Positions 42,305-51,898 of a DNA stretch of 64,000 bases are shown here, piece by piece (within the stretch, counting starts at the first letter, position 1; every line of letters starts with the position of its first letter). Position numbers and translations under genes: made by a program. Source of the DNA: Chloroflexota bacterium (GTDB lineage: Bacteria; Chloroflexota; UBA11872; VXNJ01); contig JAPOWW010000011.1 of NCBI GenBank assembly GCA_026707405.1, positions 124,001 to 188,000 on the forward strand, in the 5' to 3' direction. The notes beneath the pieces were generated by a model. The model did not search any database. It was not told the DNA's origin and worked only from the letters and a program-made list of their open reading frames with translations.

Positions 42305-43111
42305 GTGACCCGTTCCGACCTGTCAAGACCACGGAGCATAAGCATCTTGTTCCAGAACTTTCAGACTATGAACAGGGAAGACATCGCCGCCGTCTCCGGC
42401 GAGGCGCTTGCGTTGCTGCCGACTGGCTCGATGGAGCAGCACGGTCCGCACCTCGGCGTTTCTGTGGACACTCTGCTTGTTACAGAGGTCATTCGCCGCG
42501 CCGAGCCTAAGATCGAGCTGGAGCGGCCCATAGTATTGTTGCCGCCAATGCACTTCGGCGCTTCACACCATTGGCTCGCGTTCGCGGGCGTTTTGTCGCT
42601 CACCGCCGACACGTATATCCGAGCGGTCAAAGACCTGTGCGACTGTCTGATCGTGCAGGGTTTCTCGCGAATCCTGATAGTCAACGGGCACGGCGGCAAT
42701 GACGCTCCCAACAGGGTCGTCATGATGGATCTAATTAACGATCACGACGTTCAAATCGAAACCCACTCGTACTGGAATCTTGACCCCCAAGGATTGAGCG
42801 AGCTATTGCCGGAAGGGTTTGCGGACGTACCTGGCCACTCCGGAGATTTCGAGACCTCGATGATGTTGAGCGCATTTCCCGATCTCGTTGAACCCGACTG
42901 GCGTGAGTTGATAGACCGCGAGTCAGCCGCTGTCCGCGAGGCCGGTCCGCCATCCGGGATGGGTGTATCCGATCCCGCCAGCCGGCCTCATCGGACGGGC
43001 TTCACCGACGAGTCACACAACGCCTCGGCAGCGATGGGAGAGACTCTTCTGGACTTTCACTCCAGCGCACTGGCGAGATTGATCGAACAGAAATTCGGCT
43101 CTCAGAGTTAG
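42305..43111 (+). CDS. Creatininase family amidohydrolase
   Basis: A 268-residue metalloenzyme. LLPTGSMEQHGPHLGVSVDT gives the Glu, His and Asp metal ligands, ILIVNGHGGNDAPNR the glycine-rich core, and VPGHSGDFETSMML the last Glu. GTG 42305 keeps the conserved N-terminal strand; ATG 42368 would truncate it. Family members open cyclic or linear amides such as creatinine or formamide intermediates. Followed 23 bases later by an RraA-like gene on the same strand. Confidence 0.88.
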   Translation: MTRSDLSRPRSISILFQNFQTMNREDIAAVSGEALALLPTGSMEQHGPHLGVSVDTLLVTEVIRRAEPKIELERPIVLLPPMHFGASHHWLAFAGVLSLTADTYIRAVKDLCDCLIVQGFSRILIVNGHGGNDAPNRVVMMDLINDHDVQIETHSYWNLDPQGLSELLPEGFADVPGHSGDFETSMMLSAFPDLVEPDWRELIDRESAAVREAGPPSGMGVSDPASRPHRTGFTDESHNASAAMGETLLDFHSSALARLIEQKFGSQS

Positions 43112-43134
43112 AGCGCGACTGTCTGCGAAACTCG

Positions 43135-43959
43135 ATGGATATCTTCAAACCGCGCGGTTTCGTTGAGCGGCTAACGCCTCTCAATCCATTCGAGCGCATC
43201 GATGACGGCCGTCCACGAGTGCCCGACGACCTGTTGGAGCGCACGAGAGCGGTCACGACCGAGCAGGCCTGGGTTGTCCTACGCGAGCATGGTTACCATC
43301 ATCAGTTCGAGGGCGGATGGTTTAGAACCAACCCGGACAGGATACTGGTCGGCCGCGCGTTGACGGCGGTCTTCGTACCGGATCGCCCCGATCTCCATGA
43401 AATCGCTCAATCCGAAGGACTAGCCGACGAGCGCGTCGAAGGCGTGCAGCACAACTCGTGGGTGATCGACCTCCTCCAGCCCGGGGATGTGATGGTGGTC
43501 GACATGTTCGGCAAGGTCGTTGATGGGCCTTTCATCGGCGACAATCTGGCAACCTCGATAGCCAGCCGTACCGGCGTGGGCGCGGTTATCAACGGCTTGA
43601 TCCGGGACTACCAGGGAATCAGGCAGATGAAGGACGTTACGTTCTTCTGTCGGGGACTGCATCCTTCGGCTATCGGCGACGTGACGCTCGCGGGAGTGAA
43701 TATACCGGCGCGCATAGGCGCCGCTACGGTCATGCCGGGCGATCTCGTGCTCGGAACCCCGACCGGGCTTATCTTCATTCCACCGCATCTAGCGCGGGAA
43801 GTAGTGGAGCGTGCGGATAACGAGGCAATGCGCGACCGCTTTACCCGGCAGCGGCTATCGGAAGGGACCTACTCCCCGGGTGTTATGGACACTCTGCCCT
43901 GGCCCGACCATGTCAAAGCGGACTATTTGCGCTGGTCGGGGGAGCAGCCTGCGGAATAG
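43135..43959 (+). CDS. RraA-like protein (HMG/CHA aldolase-like family)
   Basis: A 274-residue protein. GDVMVVDMFGKVVDGPFIGDNLA and GVGAVINGLIRDYQGIRQM are the RraA/Mg-dependent aldolase signature; the G-x(4)-R-D motif binds metal and substrate in 4-hydroxy-4-methyl-2-oxoglutarate and oxaloacetate-type aldolases. It is longer than RNase E inhibitor RraA (about 160), with about 50 extra residues at each end, so an enzymatic role is more likely. Probably cotranscribed with the creatininase gene and perhaps with the RidA gene that follows by 77 bases. Confidence 0.85.
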   Translation: MDIFKPRGFVERLTPLNPFERIDDGRPRVPDDLLERTRAVTTEQAWVVLREHGYHHQFEGGWFRTNPDRILVGRALTAVFVPDRPDLHEIAQSEGLADERVEGVQHNSWVIDLLQPGDVMVVDMFGKVVDGPFIGDNLATSIASRTGVGAVINGLIRDYQGIRQMKDVTFFCRGLHPSAIGDVTLAGVNIPARIGAATVMPGDLVLGTPTGLIFIPPHLAREVVERADNEAMRDRFTRQRLSEGTYSPGVMDTLPWPDHVKADYLRWSGEQPAE

Positions 43960-44036
43960 CCCTCAGCGCCCCGGGGCGCGCTAACGGGGCTGGGTTTTAC
44001 TCTTGCATCAAATGGCGACATCAGGAGGTTAGCGCC

Positions 44037-44498
44037 ATGCGGATAGAGAAGAAGCTGGAAGAGATGGGAGTCACTCTGCCGGAGATTCCCACCAACGTGG
44101 ACTGGCCGGTCATCCCTGGGGTGCAGGTCGGCAATCTGTTGTTCCTGACGGGGGTCTACCCTCAGACCGGCTCCGGGACGCCGTGGAAGGGCAAGGTTGG
44201 ACGAGACTATTCGACCGAAGAGGCTTACGTAGCGGCCCGCTGGTGCGCGATAGCTCTCCTCGCCGAGGCCAAGTATGTTCTCGGGGACCTCGATAGAGTC
44301 AAACGCGTGGTGCGGATTCTTGGAATGGTGAACTCCACCGACGACTTCGAGGAAGCGCCGCAGGTCATGAATGGCTGCTCAGACTTCCTCGTCGAAGTGT
44401 TCGGCGAGATGGGTAAGCACGCCAGGTCGGCAGTCTGCATGGCCTCGCTCACGGTCCAGTCGCCGGTCGAAGCCGACGCAGTCTTCGAAGTCGAATAG
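44037..44498 (+). CDS. RidA/YjgF family protein, paralogue B
   Basis: A 153-residue RidA-like protein, ATG after AGGAGG. GNLLFLTGVYPQTGSG, LLAEAKYVLGDLDRVKRVVRILGMVNS and VQSPVEADAVFEVE parallel paralogue A throughout, with KHARSAVCMASL at the Arg region. It lies at the 3' end of the creatininase-RraA run, on the opposite strand from paralogue A. The duplication brackets these two genes, suggesting a rearranged catabolic unit for a nitrogen-containing compound. Confidence 0.87.
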   Translation: MRIEKKLEEMGVTLPEIPTNVDWPVIPGVQVGNLLFLTGVYPQTGSGTPWKGKVGRDYSTEEAYVAARWCAIALLAEAKYVLGDLDRVKRVVRILGMVNSTDDFEEAPQVMNGCSDFLVEVFGEMGKHARSAVCMASLTVQSPVEADAVFEVE

Positions 44499-44580
44499 CA
44501 GCTGCCCGTCAAATGGATGGCGGGCTGACAGGCACGCGGTTCGGTGGGTTGTGACTGTCGCCACGTAGTGTGTTGAGAGT

Positions 44581-45345
44581 TCAGGCTGTAGCTCGGCGGT
44601 ACTGCCACGTCGTGAAGCTGAGTAAGACTGCGGTCATGCCAACAAGCACCCAAACTCCGGGAAGAATCGCCGACCAAACCCAACCTTCGATTATGACCGC
44701 GCGCACGGCTGACATAACGTAGTCGACAGGGTTGAACCTGACCGCGACCTCGAACCACCCGGACAAGAGCTCTTTAGGCATGAACGCGGTTGTGAGAAAC
44801 GCCAGCGGCATGAACAGCAGCCAGCTATTCATCGTTACCTGAACGCTCTTCGTGCGAAGAGCCAGGACGAGACCGATGCAAGACATGGCGACCCCGAATG
44901 TCGTCGTCGCAACGACGATGGCGATAACGCCCAGGAGTCCCGCCTCGAATCTGACTCCGAACGCCAGGGCGATAAGGATGATCACCACGACCTGCGCCAA
45001 AGCCCGCGTCGCGCCGATGGCCAGCGTACCAAGCAGGATCGCGAGCCGGTTTACTGGAGACAGCAGCAGCTTGTCGAAATAACCGGAAAGAATGTCGGTC
45101 AGCAGGACCATCGCCATGTCGCTGCCGCTGAAGACGACGGTCATAACGAGCACCATGCCCGTCAGATAGGCCTGGTAGCTGTCGGCGGGGAATCCCGGCA
45201 GCAGCGTCAGCTTACCGAGGGGCGCCCCGAAGAAGATGAACATAAAGGCCGACGAAGCTATCGCTGTGAGCAGCGTGGCCGGCTGAGCCGTCCAAGTCTT
45301 TAAGTTCCGTAGATAAATGAAGAAAGTCTGTCTTAGAAGCGCCAT
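44581..45345 (-). CDS. ABC-2 type transporter permease
   Basis: A 254-residue membrane protein of the DrrB type with six helices. The segment LLTDILSGYFDKLLLSPVNRLAILLGTL, and the late LLSGWFEVAVRFNPVDYVMSAVRA, is the typical ABC-2 signature. It starts two bases after the ATPase stop. Together they form an exporter for a lipid, drug or glycan precursor; the substrate cannot be told. Confidence 0.9.
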   Translation of the reverse strand: MALLRQTFFIYLRNLKTWTAQPATLLTAIASSAFMFIFFGAPLGKLTLLPGFPADSYQAYLTGMVLVMTVVFSGSDMAMVLLTDILSGYFDKLLLSPVNRLAILLGTLAIGATRALAQVVVIILIALAFGVRFEAGLLGVIAIVVATTTFGVAMSCIGLVLALRTKSVQVTMNSWLLFMPLAFLTTAFMPKELLSGWFEVAVRFNPVDYVMSAVRAVIIEGWVWSAILPGVWVLVGMTAVLLSFTTWQYRRATA

Positions 45346-45347
45346 CG

Positions 45348-46373
45348 TTAACCTCGCTTGACTCCCAGGAACGCTTTCAGAAGCTGCCCCGCCTCGTCCT
45401 CGGAGGCTTCGTCTGCCCGGATCTGCCGCCCCGTGTGCTTGAGAAACACGTCATCGAGACTGGGCTGGGAGACCGTCACGTTTCGAACCGAAATGCCCGC
45501 ATCATGCAGATTTCGCATGAGTTGAGGGGCTGCTTCACCCCCATCGACAACCTTTATGGCAAGATGCCCGTCCACGGACTCAACCTGCCGTACAAACGGT
45601 TGCTCTGCCGCGAGCGAGGCCGCCTTGTCAATCAGATGACCGTTTTCACCGCGGTCGGCGAGAGTCAAGTGCACTACGTCTCCGCCGATTTCCCCCTTGA
45701 GAATGGCGGGCGAACCCTCGGCGACTATCGTGCCCCGATCGATAATTGCGATTCGGTCACAGAGGCGGTCGGCTTCTTCCATGATCTGAGTGGTCAGAAA
45801 TACAGTCACTCCATCAGAGCTGAGCCGCTCGAGATGCTCCCAGATCGCGAGCCGGCTTTGAGGATCGAGACCGGTCGTCGGCTCGTCCAGGAACAACAAT
45901 TGCGGGCTGTGCATCAACGCTCCGACCAGATCGATCCGTCGGCGCATTCCACCTGAATACGTGCCCACTCGTCTGTCGGCGACATCCGCCAGACCGACCA
46001 GCTCCAGCAGTTCGCCCGCGCGGACTGACGCCTCGCGGCGAGACATCCCGTACAGCACGCCCTGAAGGACGAGGAAGTCTCTCCCTTTGGACAGATCGTC
46101 GAGTCCCACTTCCTGCATCGCGAAGCCGATGCTCCGCCGAACCGACTGAGCGTCGCGGTCGACGTCGTAACCAGCCACCACGGCTCGCCCCGAGGTCTTC
46201 TTCAACAACGTAGCGAGCACTTTGATCGTGGTCGTCTTGCCGGCGCCGTTGGGTCCCAGGAAACCGAAGAACTCTCCGTGTCCCACGCGGAAGCTAACTC
46301 TATCGACAGCGCGGGTTCCGCCCGGATAGACCTTTACTAGGTCTTGAACCCGAATCATGAATTCGTCCCTCAT
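45348..46373 (-). CDS. ABC-2 exporter ATP-binding protein (DrrA-like)
   Basis: About 341 residues. ATG 46373 is chosen for AAAGGA upstream; the ORF-track start 35 codons earlier lacks one. Walker A is GPNGAGKTTT, the signature YSGGMRRRIDLVGAL, Walker B LLFLDEPTTGLD, and the switch His is replaced by LTTQIMEEAD (Gln), as common in DrrA-type proteins. The C-terminal 100 residues form the DrrA regulatory domain ending QPSLDDVFLKHTG. It is cotranscribed with the permease. Confidence 0.93.
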   Translation of the reverse strand: MRDEFMIRVQDLVKVYPGGTRAVDRVSFRVGHGEFFGFLGPNGAGKTTTIKVLATLLKKTSGRAVVAGYDVDRDAQSVRRSIGFAMQEVGLDDLSKGRDFLVLQGVLYGMSRREASVRAGELLELVGLADVADRRVGTYSGGMRRRIDLVGALMHSPQLLFLDEPTTGLDPQSRLAIWEHLERLSSDGVTVFLTTQIMEEADRLCDRIAIIDRGTIVAEGSPAILKGEIGGDVVHLTLADRGENGHLIDKAASLAAEQPFVRQVESVDGHLAIKVVDGGEAAPQLMRNLHDAGISVRNVTVSQPSLDDVFLKHTGRQIRADEASEDEAGQLLKAFLGVKRG

Positions 46374-46638
46374 TGGCATTCCTTTGAAATCGGTGAATAA
46401 GTCGGTCGTTGTGCTGACTGGCACGACTGGATCGATGTCAGTTGCAGGTAAATCCGCGAAAACGCGATTCTGGACCAAATCCGAGTATCGATGACAGAAC
46501 GGCGACTGTCTAGCCTCTCGGTGCTACCCTCGACCTCGGGATGAGGCTTGTCACGGGATTCGACCTATAAATTAACCATCCGTCCACCGCCTAAAATCTG
46601 AGCGCCAAGGCAGGGATGCCACGGAAGGAGACTCGGGA

Positions 46639-47517
46639 ATGATGCAGGCCGTGATTTTTACGAAGATATTTCAAGAGCTTGGTGTTGAAGAGACCGGGGA
46701 ACGGGTAAAGGAGCTTGGATTTGACGGCGTGGACCTCGCGGTCCGGCCCGGGTTTTGCGTCAGTCCGGCCAACGCGCCCGAGGTCTTGCCTGGTGCTGTT
46801 GAGGTCTGGAACGGTATGGGACTGGTCGCGCCTCTCATCTCGCTGGCAGTGGACGCGAACGATCCCGCCGACCCGGAGACCATCGGCGTGTTCGAGGCGG
46901 CGGGTGAGGCCGGAGTCGGCTTGATAAAGGTCGGCTACTTCCCATATACGGTCGGTGAGGACTACTGGTCGCTGGTATCAGCGGCGCGAGCGGCCCTGGA
47001 AGGGTTCGCCCAGCTAAGCGAGCGAACAGGAGTCAGGACTGTCTATCACACCCACAGCGGACCGAATCTCGGCTCCAACTGCGCCGGACTCATGCATCTG
47101 CTCAGGGGATTCGATCCGGCACTGATCGGCGCTTATGTTGATATGGGACACATGGCGGTCGAAGGCGAAGATGACGAGATGGGTCTGGCAATGGTCAAAG
47201 ATTACCTGGCCGCCATAGGAGCAAAGGACGCCCGGTTCATCGAGTTGGGCGATCCGGCCGCGCCCGCACCGTGGGGCAAGCACTTCGTTTTCATCGGCCA
47301 GGGCGCGACACCATGGAACCGCGTCCTAACCCTCCTGAATTCGTGGGGTTTCGACGGTCCCTTTAGCATCCACGGCGAATACACGTCGGATCAGACGGTG
47401 ATCGCAACGGTGGGCGGTCTGGACATGGCTGAGGAGGCTCAAAGACTGCGTGCCGAGGGGATAGAGTCCGACCTTGCCTTTCTCAGGAGTAGGTGGGCCG
47501 ACGTCACAGACAATTAG
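46639..47517 (+). CDS. Sugar phosphate isomerase/epimerase family protein
   Basis: A 292-residue xylose-isomerase-like TIM barrel (AP endonuclease 2 family); ATG after GGAAGGAG. Metal-ligand regions visible are TVYHTHSGPNLG, AYVDMGHMAVEGED, RFIELGDPAAPAPW and GPFSIHGEY. FDGVDLAVRPGFCVSP opens the barrel. Related enzymes interconvert keto-sugars or inosose. Its divergent neighbour is the DrrA-like gene and its convergent one another isomerase, suggesting a sugar-handling locus. Confidence 0.85.
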   Translation: MMQAVIFTKIFQELGVEETGERVKELGFDGVDLAVRPGFCVSPANAPEVLPGAVEVWNGMGLVAPLISLAVDANDPADPETIGVFEAAGEAGVGLIKVGYFPYTVGEDYWSLVSAARAALEGFAQLSERTGVRTVYHTHSGPNLGSNCAGLMHLLRGFDPALIGAYVDMGHMAVEGEDDEMGLAMVKDYLAAIGAKDARFIELGDPAAPAPWGKHFVFIGQGATPWNRVLTLLNSWGFDGPFSIHGEYTSDQTVIATVGGLDMAEEAQRLRAEGIESDLAFLRSRWADVTDN

Positions 47518-47541
47518 GTCGATGGCTAACCCGCTGTCCAC

Positions 47542-48363
47542 CTATGTGACTAATGGCGCGAGCAACTCGTAGTAGCGGCGTGCGGAGTCTTCAATCGACA
47601 GCCCGCCGATGGCCGATTGGTGAACTGTCACGGGACCGTTGTAGCCGACATTTCTGAGACCTTGGAACAGTGACTGGAGATCGATCCCCTCCTCAGCGTC
47701 GAGCGGCAGGTTTCGCATGCGGACTGAACAGTCGCGCAGTTTTATCAGGGTATCGCCGTCATCGTCCAGCTTCTGATTCTGCAAATACACGTTAACGAGA
47801 TAGGGAGCCAGCAGGCCGATTTCAGCCGGTCCACAGGCATCTCTCGCAGCGAGCAAGTTGGCGGGTTCGACCGTTATTCCGAATCCCGCCGGCCCTATAC
47901 GCTTGGCTACGGCCACCGATTCGCCCACCGTTTCGAGGAGCGTGCTGGTGTGAGTCTGGTGCGCCAGCCGGATGCCGCGGGCGGACGCGCGCGAGGCAGC
48001 GCTACGCGCGTGCTCGATATCGACTTCGTTGGTGATCATCACCCTCGCCAGCGGCGATCCAAAGTCGTCAGCAAGGTCGAGGTATGGATCGATATTTCTG
48101 AGAGCGGCCGAAGCGTTGGCGTCATTGGCCGCTATGGAAACGTCGCCGGTTACCATTGTCACGCTCAGGCCAAGATCGTCCAGAAGCGCTCGCATCTCAC
48201 GACGGCGTTCCGGCGGCGTATCGATCCCGGCCTGTGAGGCTCTCATGCAGAGCGCGTCGTAGCCGATATCCGCAGCGAGCCGCGCAAGGTCCTCGAAAGG
48301 CATGAACGCCCTGTCCTTGCGCGAAAATTCTTCGGCGATGCGGACCGAAAGCGACAGCTTCAT
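47542..48363 (-). CDS. Sugar phosphate isomerase/epimerase family protein
   Basis: A 273-residue TIM-barrel protein of the same superfamily as the previous gene but only distantly related. LAADIGYDALCMRASQAGID begins the barrel; RLAHQTHTSTLLETV, FGITVEPANLLAA and GPVTVHQSAIGG occupy the metal-ligand strand ends, though a Glu or Asp ligand set is incomplete by eye (VEPANL, VYLQNQKLDDDG). It is shorter than typical members and may be a divergent or non-metal homologue. Convergent with the 46639 gene and 71 bases downstream of a PhyH gene. Confidence 0.78.
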   Translation of the reverse strand: MKLSLSVRIAEEFSRKDRAFMPFEDLARLAADIGYDALCMRASQAGIDTPPERRREMRALLDDLGLSVTMVTGDVSIAANDANASAALRNIDPYLDLADDFGSPLARVMITNEVDIEHARSAASRASARGIRLAHQTHTSTLLETVGESVAVAKRIGPAGFGITVEPANLLAARDACGPAEIGLLAPYLVNVYLQNQKLDDDGDTLIKLRDCSVRMRNLPLDAEEGIDLQSLFQGLRNVGYNGPVTVHQSAIGGLSIEDSARRYYELLAPLVT

Positions 48364-48434
48364 TTCCGCGCGGCTAGCTCCCTCTAACCAGTCGGCACGC
48401 CGGCGACGCCGGGAATGCGCGGCTGGGTTTGGCT

Positions 48435-49241
48435 CTAGTCGACTGTCGCGAGCAGCTTTTCAACCTGACCGTCCCATAAGCCGTCTACTCGCGCGCCGTA
48501 TTCTTCCTCTCCGCCCGCTGCACGAGGACCGGTGAGTATCGGACCGTACGGATTGATCCGCAGCGAATCGTTTACGTGGTCCTCATGCAGGAAATGAAAA
48601 GCGAGCCCCGCGCGATCTTCATTGGTGGTATTGTCGCCGGTCGCGTGCGGCGTGCCGTAGCAGAAAAACGCGACTCCGCCCGCGGGAAGCTCCATGGATA
48701 CCGCCTTCTTCTCCTCGGGATATATGCGGACGTGGTGGTCGCTGTAGGGATCGCGTTCGTGAGCGATCTTCTTGTCCATCATGTTTGGTAAAACCCGCAG
48801 CGTGCCGTTCGCGGCGTTTGCCTCATGCACGGCGATCCACATGGCGGTGCCCTTGAGTGGGTCCTTCACGCGGAAGTAGGCGTTGTCCTGGTGCCAGCCG
48901 GTGCCCAGCCCGGTGCGCGCCGGTTTGAGAAAAACCTGGTCGAGGTGGACGACGATCCTGTCGCCAATCAGATCGGTAACGTGTTCGATCACCTTCGGAT
49001 GGAAAGGGAGTGCCTTCACGAGATCGCTGTGAGGGTGCAGGGGAACAATCTGCAGGTTTTGCCGCGATCTGGACTCGGTTCTCCCGTCGCCTTCGGTCGC
49101 AACGTTGCGGAATATGCCGTCACGATTCAGGCGCTCCACTTCGGCTTGCAGCGCCTTGACTTCCCTATCGGAAAAGAACTCCGGCACCGCCAGAAAACCG
49201 AGCTCGCGAAACTGCTGGACTTGACCGGTCGAAAGGGCCAT
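48435..49241 (-). CDS. Phytanoyl-CoA dioxygenase (PhyH) family protein
   Basis: A 268-residue Fe(II)/2-oxoglutarate oxygenase. GTGWHQDNAYFRVKDPLKG holds the HxD metal pair; WIAVHEANAANGTLRVLPN is the conserved core; FFCYGTPHATGDNTTNEDRAGLAFHF provides the distal His and the 2-oxoglutarate Arg. It appears complete and active. Second of three PhyH genes here, all with different surroundings and low mutual similarity outside the motifs. Probably cotranscribed with the downstream isomerase-like gene. Confidence 0.9.
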   Translation of the reverse strand: MALSTGQVQQFRELGFLAVPEFFSDREVKALQAEVERLNRDGIFRNVATEGDGRTESRSRQNLQIVPLHPHSDLVKALPFHPKVIEHVTDLIGDRIVVHLDQVFLKPARTGLGTGWHQDNAYFRVKDPLKGTAMWIAVHEANAANGTLRVLPNMMDKKIAHERDPYSDHHVRIYPEEKKAVSMELPAGGVAFFCYGTPHATGDNTTNEDRAGLAFHFLHEDHVNDSLRINPYGPILTGPRAAGGEEEYGARVDGLWDGQVEKLLATVD

Positions 49242-49321
49242 CAGCAGACTCCCGACGCTATTGAACGAGTGCTAAGCATAGCCGAGCTAAGAGGCTTGTG
49301 ATCTTCGAATGGGTTTAGACT

Positions 49322-50653
49322 GTGATCCTATCGAGGGGTGACTGCCCCAAGGTAATCGATTCGGTCCAATTGATCGAGCAGTCGGGACGTTTTTTGGAGA
49401 TGCCCGCCGAACTGACGCTAAACGAGAGTCAGAGGTTGTATGGAAGGGCACAACGCCTTATCCCAGGCGTTTCGCAGACCAATTCCAAGCGCCCCCCGGC
49501 GTTCGCTCCCGCCGACTATCCGGCTTACGCCGCCTACGGCAAAGGGTCCCACGTCTGGGATGTGGACGGCAATGAATACATCGACTGGATTCTTGGATTA
49601 GGGCCGATCAGCCTCGGATATCGGTATCCGACCGTTGACTGTGCGATACGGAAGCAATTGGAGAGAGGGATTATCTACGGTTTGCTCGATCCGCTTGAAG
49701 TGTCCGTGGCGGCGAAGCTGGTCGATCTGGTTCCCTGCGCCGAATCGGTCCGGTTCCTAAAAGGCGGAGGGGAAGCGACGACCGCTGCGGCGCGGGTCGC
49801 GCGCGCTTTTACGGGCCGCGACCTCATTCTCAGCAACGGATACCACGGCTGGCAGGACCAGTGGACGGCCACGAGAAGCGATGGCGGAGTGCCTCCCGCG
49901 GTAGGCACGACGATCCGCGAGTTCCCGTACGCGGACATCGACGCCCTTGGGGAAATTTTCAGGTCGGCCGGAGACAACGTCGCGGCGGTCCTAATGTCTC
50001 CCGCCCTGATAGAGACGCCGCCGCCGGGATACCTTGGGGCCGTACGCGACCTATGCCATGCGAACGGCGCGCTTCTTATTTTCGATGAGGTCGTTACGGG
50101 TTTTCGATTTTCAGTTGGCGGCGCACAGGAGTACTTCGGGGTCACTCCCGATCTCGCCTGCTTTGCGAAGGCGATGGCCAATGGGATGCCACTTTCGTGC
50201 TTCTGCGGACGCGCGGACGTGATGGCCGTTACGGAAAACCTCAAGATCACGGCCACTTACGGCGGCGAGGCGCTCTCGCTCGCGGCGGCGGACGCGTGTT
50301 TGGACGAATACAGGAACAACGATGTAATAGCTCACATCTGGCGAATCGGCCGGCGCCTTATCGAAGGTACGAATGCGGCCGCAGAGGACGTCGGACATCC
50401 GGTCCGTCGAACGGGTTTTCCACCACTTTCTCACCTGGAATTTAGAGGTGAGACCGACCAAGAATCGACTCTCATGCGCAGCTACTTCATTCGTGGAGCG
50501 GCGGCGCGCGGCGTCCTGTTCCATCCCGGCGGTCTGTCGTATGTGTGTTATTCCCACACCGACGCCGACGTGGACGTTACGCTCGCCGTGCAGCGGGAGC
50601 TATTTGTGGAAATCGAAGCCCGCCGGCGGGCCGGCACGCTTGCCGAAGTCTAG
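49322..50653 (+). CDS. Class III aminotransferase, glutamate-1-semialdehyde aminomutase-like
   Basis: A PLP enzyme of about 440 residues. HVWDVDGNEYIDWILGLGPISLGY, LKGGGEATTAAARVARAFTGRD and LIFDEVVTGFRFS follow the family; CFAKAMANGMPLSCFCGR holds the Schiff-base lysine. GTG 49322 is the longest start and ATG 49400 is also plausible; neither has a good ribosome site. HemL-type enzymes make aminolevulinate, but this subgroup in catabolic surroundings is often an amino-sugar or beta-amino acid aminotransferase. No heme genes are nearby, so I favour the latter. Confidence 0.86.
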   Translation: MILSRGDCPKVIDSVQLIEQSGRFLEMPAELTLNESQRLYGRAQRLIPGVSQTNSKRPPAFAPADYPAYAAYGKGSHVWDVDGNEYIDWILGLGPISLGYRYPTVDCAIRKQLERGIIYGLLDPLEVSVAAKLVDLVPCAESVRFLKGGGEATTAAARVARAFTGRDLILSNGYHGWQDQWTATRSDGGVPPAVGTTIREFPYADIDALGEIFRSAGDNVAAVLMSPALIETPPPGYLGAVRDLCHANGALLIFDEVVTGFRFSVGGAQEYFGVTPDLACFAKAMANGMPLSCFCGRADVMAVTENLKITATYGGEALSLAAADACLDEYRNNDVIAHIWRIGRRLIEGTNAAAEDVGHPVRRTGFPPLSHLEFRGETDQESTLMRSYFIRGAAARGVLFHPGGLSYVCYSHTDADVDVTLAVQRELFVEIEARRRAGTLAEV

Positions 50654-50755
50654 CTACAGGCTGGAGCAGACGGCCGCGATAGGTGACGGGCTGGCGTTCC
50701 GGATCAACGCAATCTTGGGCATAATCACCCTGCCGCGATCTACCCGTGAGTTTCG

Positions 50756-51760
50756 CTAATAGACAATCTTCTGTAGCTTGCCCGTTCTGACAGACTCAAA
50801 TGCGGCGAGTATCAACGCGGTGGCGCGGACGCCGTCACGAAGTCCCGCCCCAATTTCCGGTTGCTTGCCCGCTTTTACGCACGCTATGAACTCGTCGAGC
50901 TCCTGCGCGGTACCCTCGGCGTCCTCGCCCGGCAGGTCCTTCTCGACGCTCCAGCATTCCGAATGGTCGCGCCCGCGTGTTAGGACGCCGTCGTGGAATC
51001 GGTTGTGCAACGATACCGCCACGCCCGGATGGAACACTTGGAGAAAGAACTTGGACACGAACTCGTTGCGCTGGGGATCGCCCTGAACCCAGCTTGAAGT
51101 GGAGCCATTCTCGAACGTTATCGTCGCTGCTACTGCGTCGATGACGTCGGGCGTTCCCGGATGGCTTAGATTCCCCCCACCGGCGAAGATGACCTCAGGC
51201 TCGGAATCGTGGACGTGATAGAGCAGATCCACCGTGTGACATCCTTGTGAGAGGACGTTCCCCCCGCCCGTAACAGGCTGGTGTGCCCATGAGTCCTCGG
51301 CCCACGTGTTGTCGACCATCTGCCCGATCGACATGCTGGGAGCGGAGATTACCTGTTTCGTGCGCCGCACGAGTGGACAGTATCTGAGCTTGAATCCCAT
51401 AAGAAAGGTGACGCCCGCCTTATCGACCTCCTCCGCGATCTCCTGACAGTCCTCGTTGGTCAGCGCCATCGGCTTTTCGAGCAGAATTCCCTTGCCTGCG
51501 CGGGCCGCAGCTATCGCGAGGTCCCTGTGCGAATCATGCCGCGTGGCGATCAACACGGCGTCAACCCGGTCGTCGTTCAGGACCCTTTTCGGATCGTCAG
51601 TGAAGTAACTGCCCCCGAAGTCGGTATGAAACTTCCGGGCGGCGGCTTCGATGACGTCCACGTAAGCGATCAACGACATATTATCCGCTACCACGGCGTT
51701 GACCATGTGCTGCCCGGCCATGTTTCCGCAGCCGATTACCGCCAACCCTACGTTCGACAT
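50756..51760 (-). CDS. Gfo/Idh/MocA family oxidoreductase
   Basis: A 334-residue enzyme; ATG follows GGAGCT. LAVIGCGNMAGQHM is the nucleotide-binding motif and LLEKPMALTNEDCQEI the EKP loop. NVLSQGCHTVDLLYHVHDSEP provides the GxHxxD active site. Complete and typical. Lies downstream of another member on the same strand (51899-52897), with 138 bases between. Confidence 0.92.
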   Translation of the reverse strand: MSNVGLAVIGCGNMAGQHMVNAVVADNMSLIAYVDVIEAAARKFHTDFGGSYFTDDPKRVLNDDRVDAVLIATRHDSHRDLAIAAARAGKGILLEKPMALTNEDCQEIAEEVDKAGVTFLMGFKLRYCPLVRRTKQVISAPSMSIGQMVDNTWAEDSWAHQPVTGGGNVLSQGCHTVDLLYHVHDSEPEVIFAGGGNLSHPGTPDVIDAVAATITFENGSTSSWVQGDPQRNEFVSKFFLQVFHPGVAVSLHNRFHDGVLTRGRDHSECWSVEKDLPGEDAEGTAQELDEFIACVKAGKQPEIGAGLRDGVRATALILAAFESVRTGKLQKIVY

Positions 51761-51898
51761 TCGTCTAGCTCCATGTCTCGTTCCACCATCACAGCTGCGA
51801 CGGCAAGTCTATTGCCACCGTTAAAGTCAGGGCGAGCAATCCCACCCCGCAGTTGAGTCTCCCTTTCAGTCATCGCCCCTGCCTCTCAGACGATCAGG

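Noticed and set aside
43966-43979. GCGCCCCGGGGCGC palindrome between RraA and RidA genes
   Set aside because: Fully self-complementary without a loop or T-run; too GC-simple to call a terminator or operator.
49322-50653. Assigning the aminotransferase as hemL
   Set aside because: Family motifs fit, but there are no heme biosynthesis neighbours and many catabolic paralogues exist.
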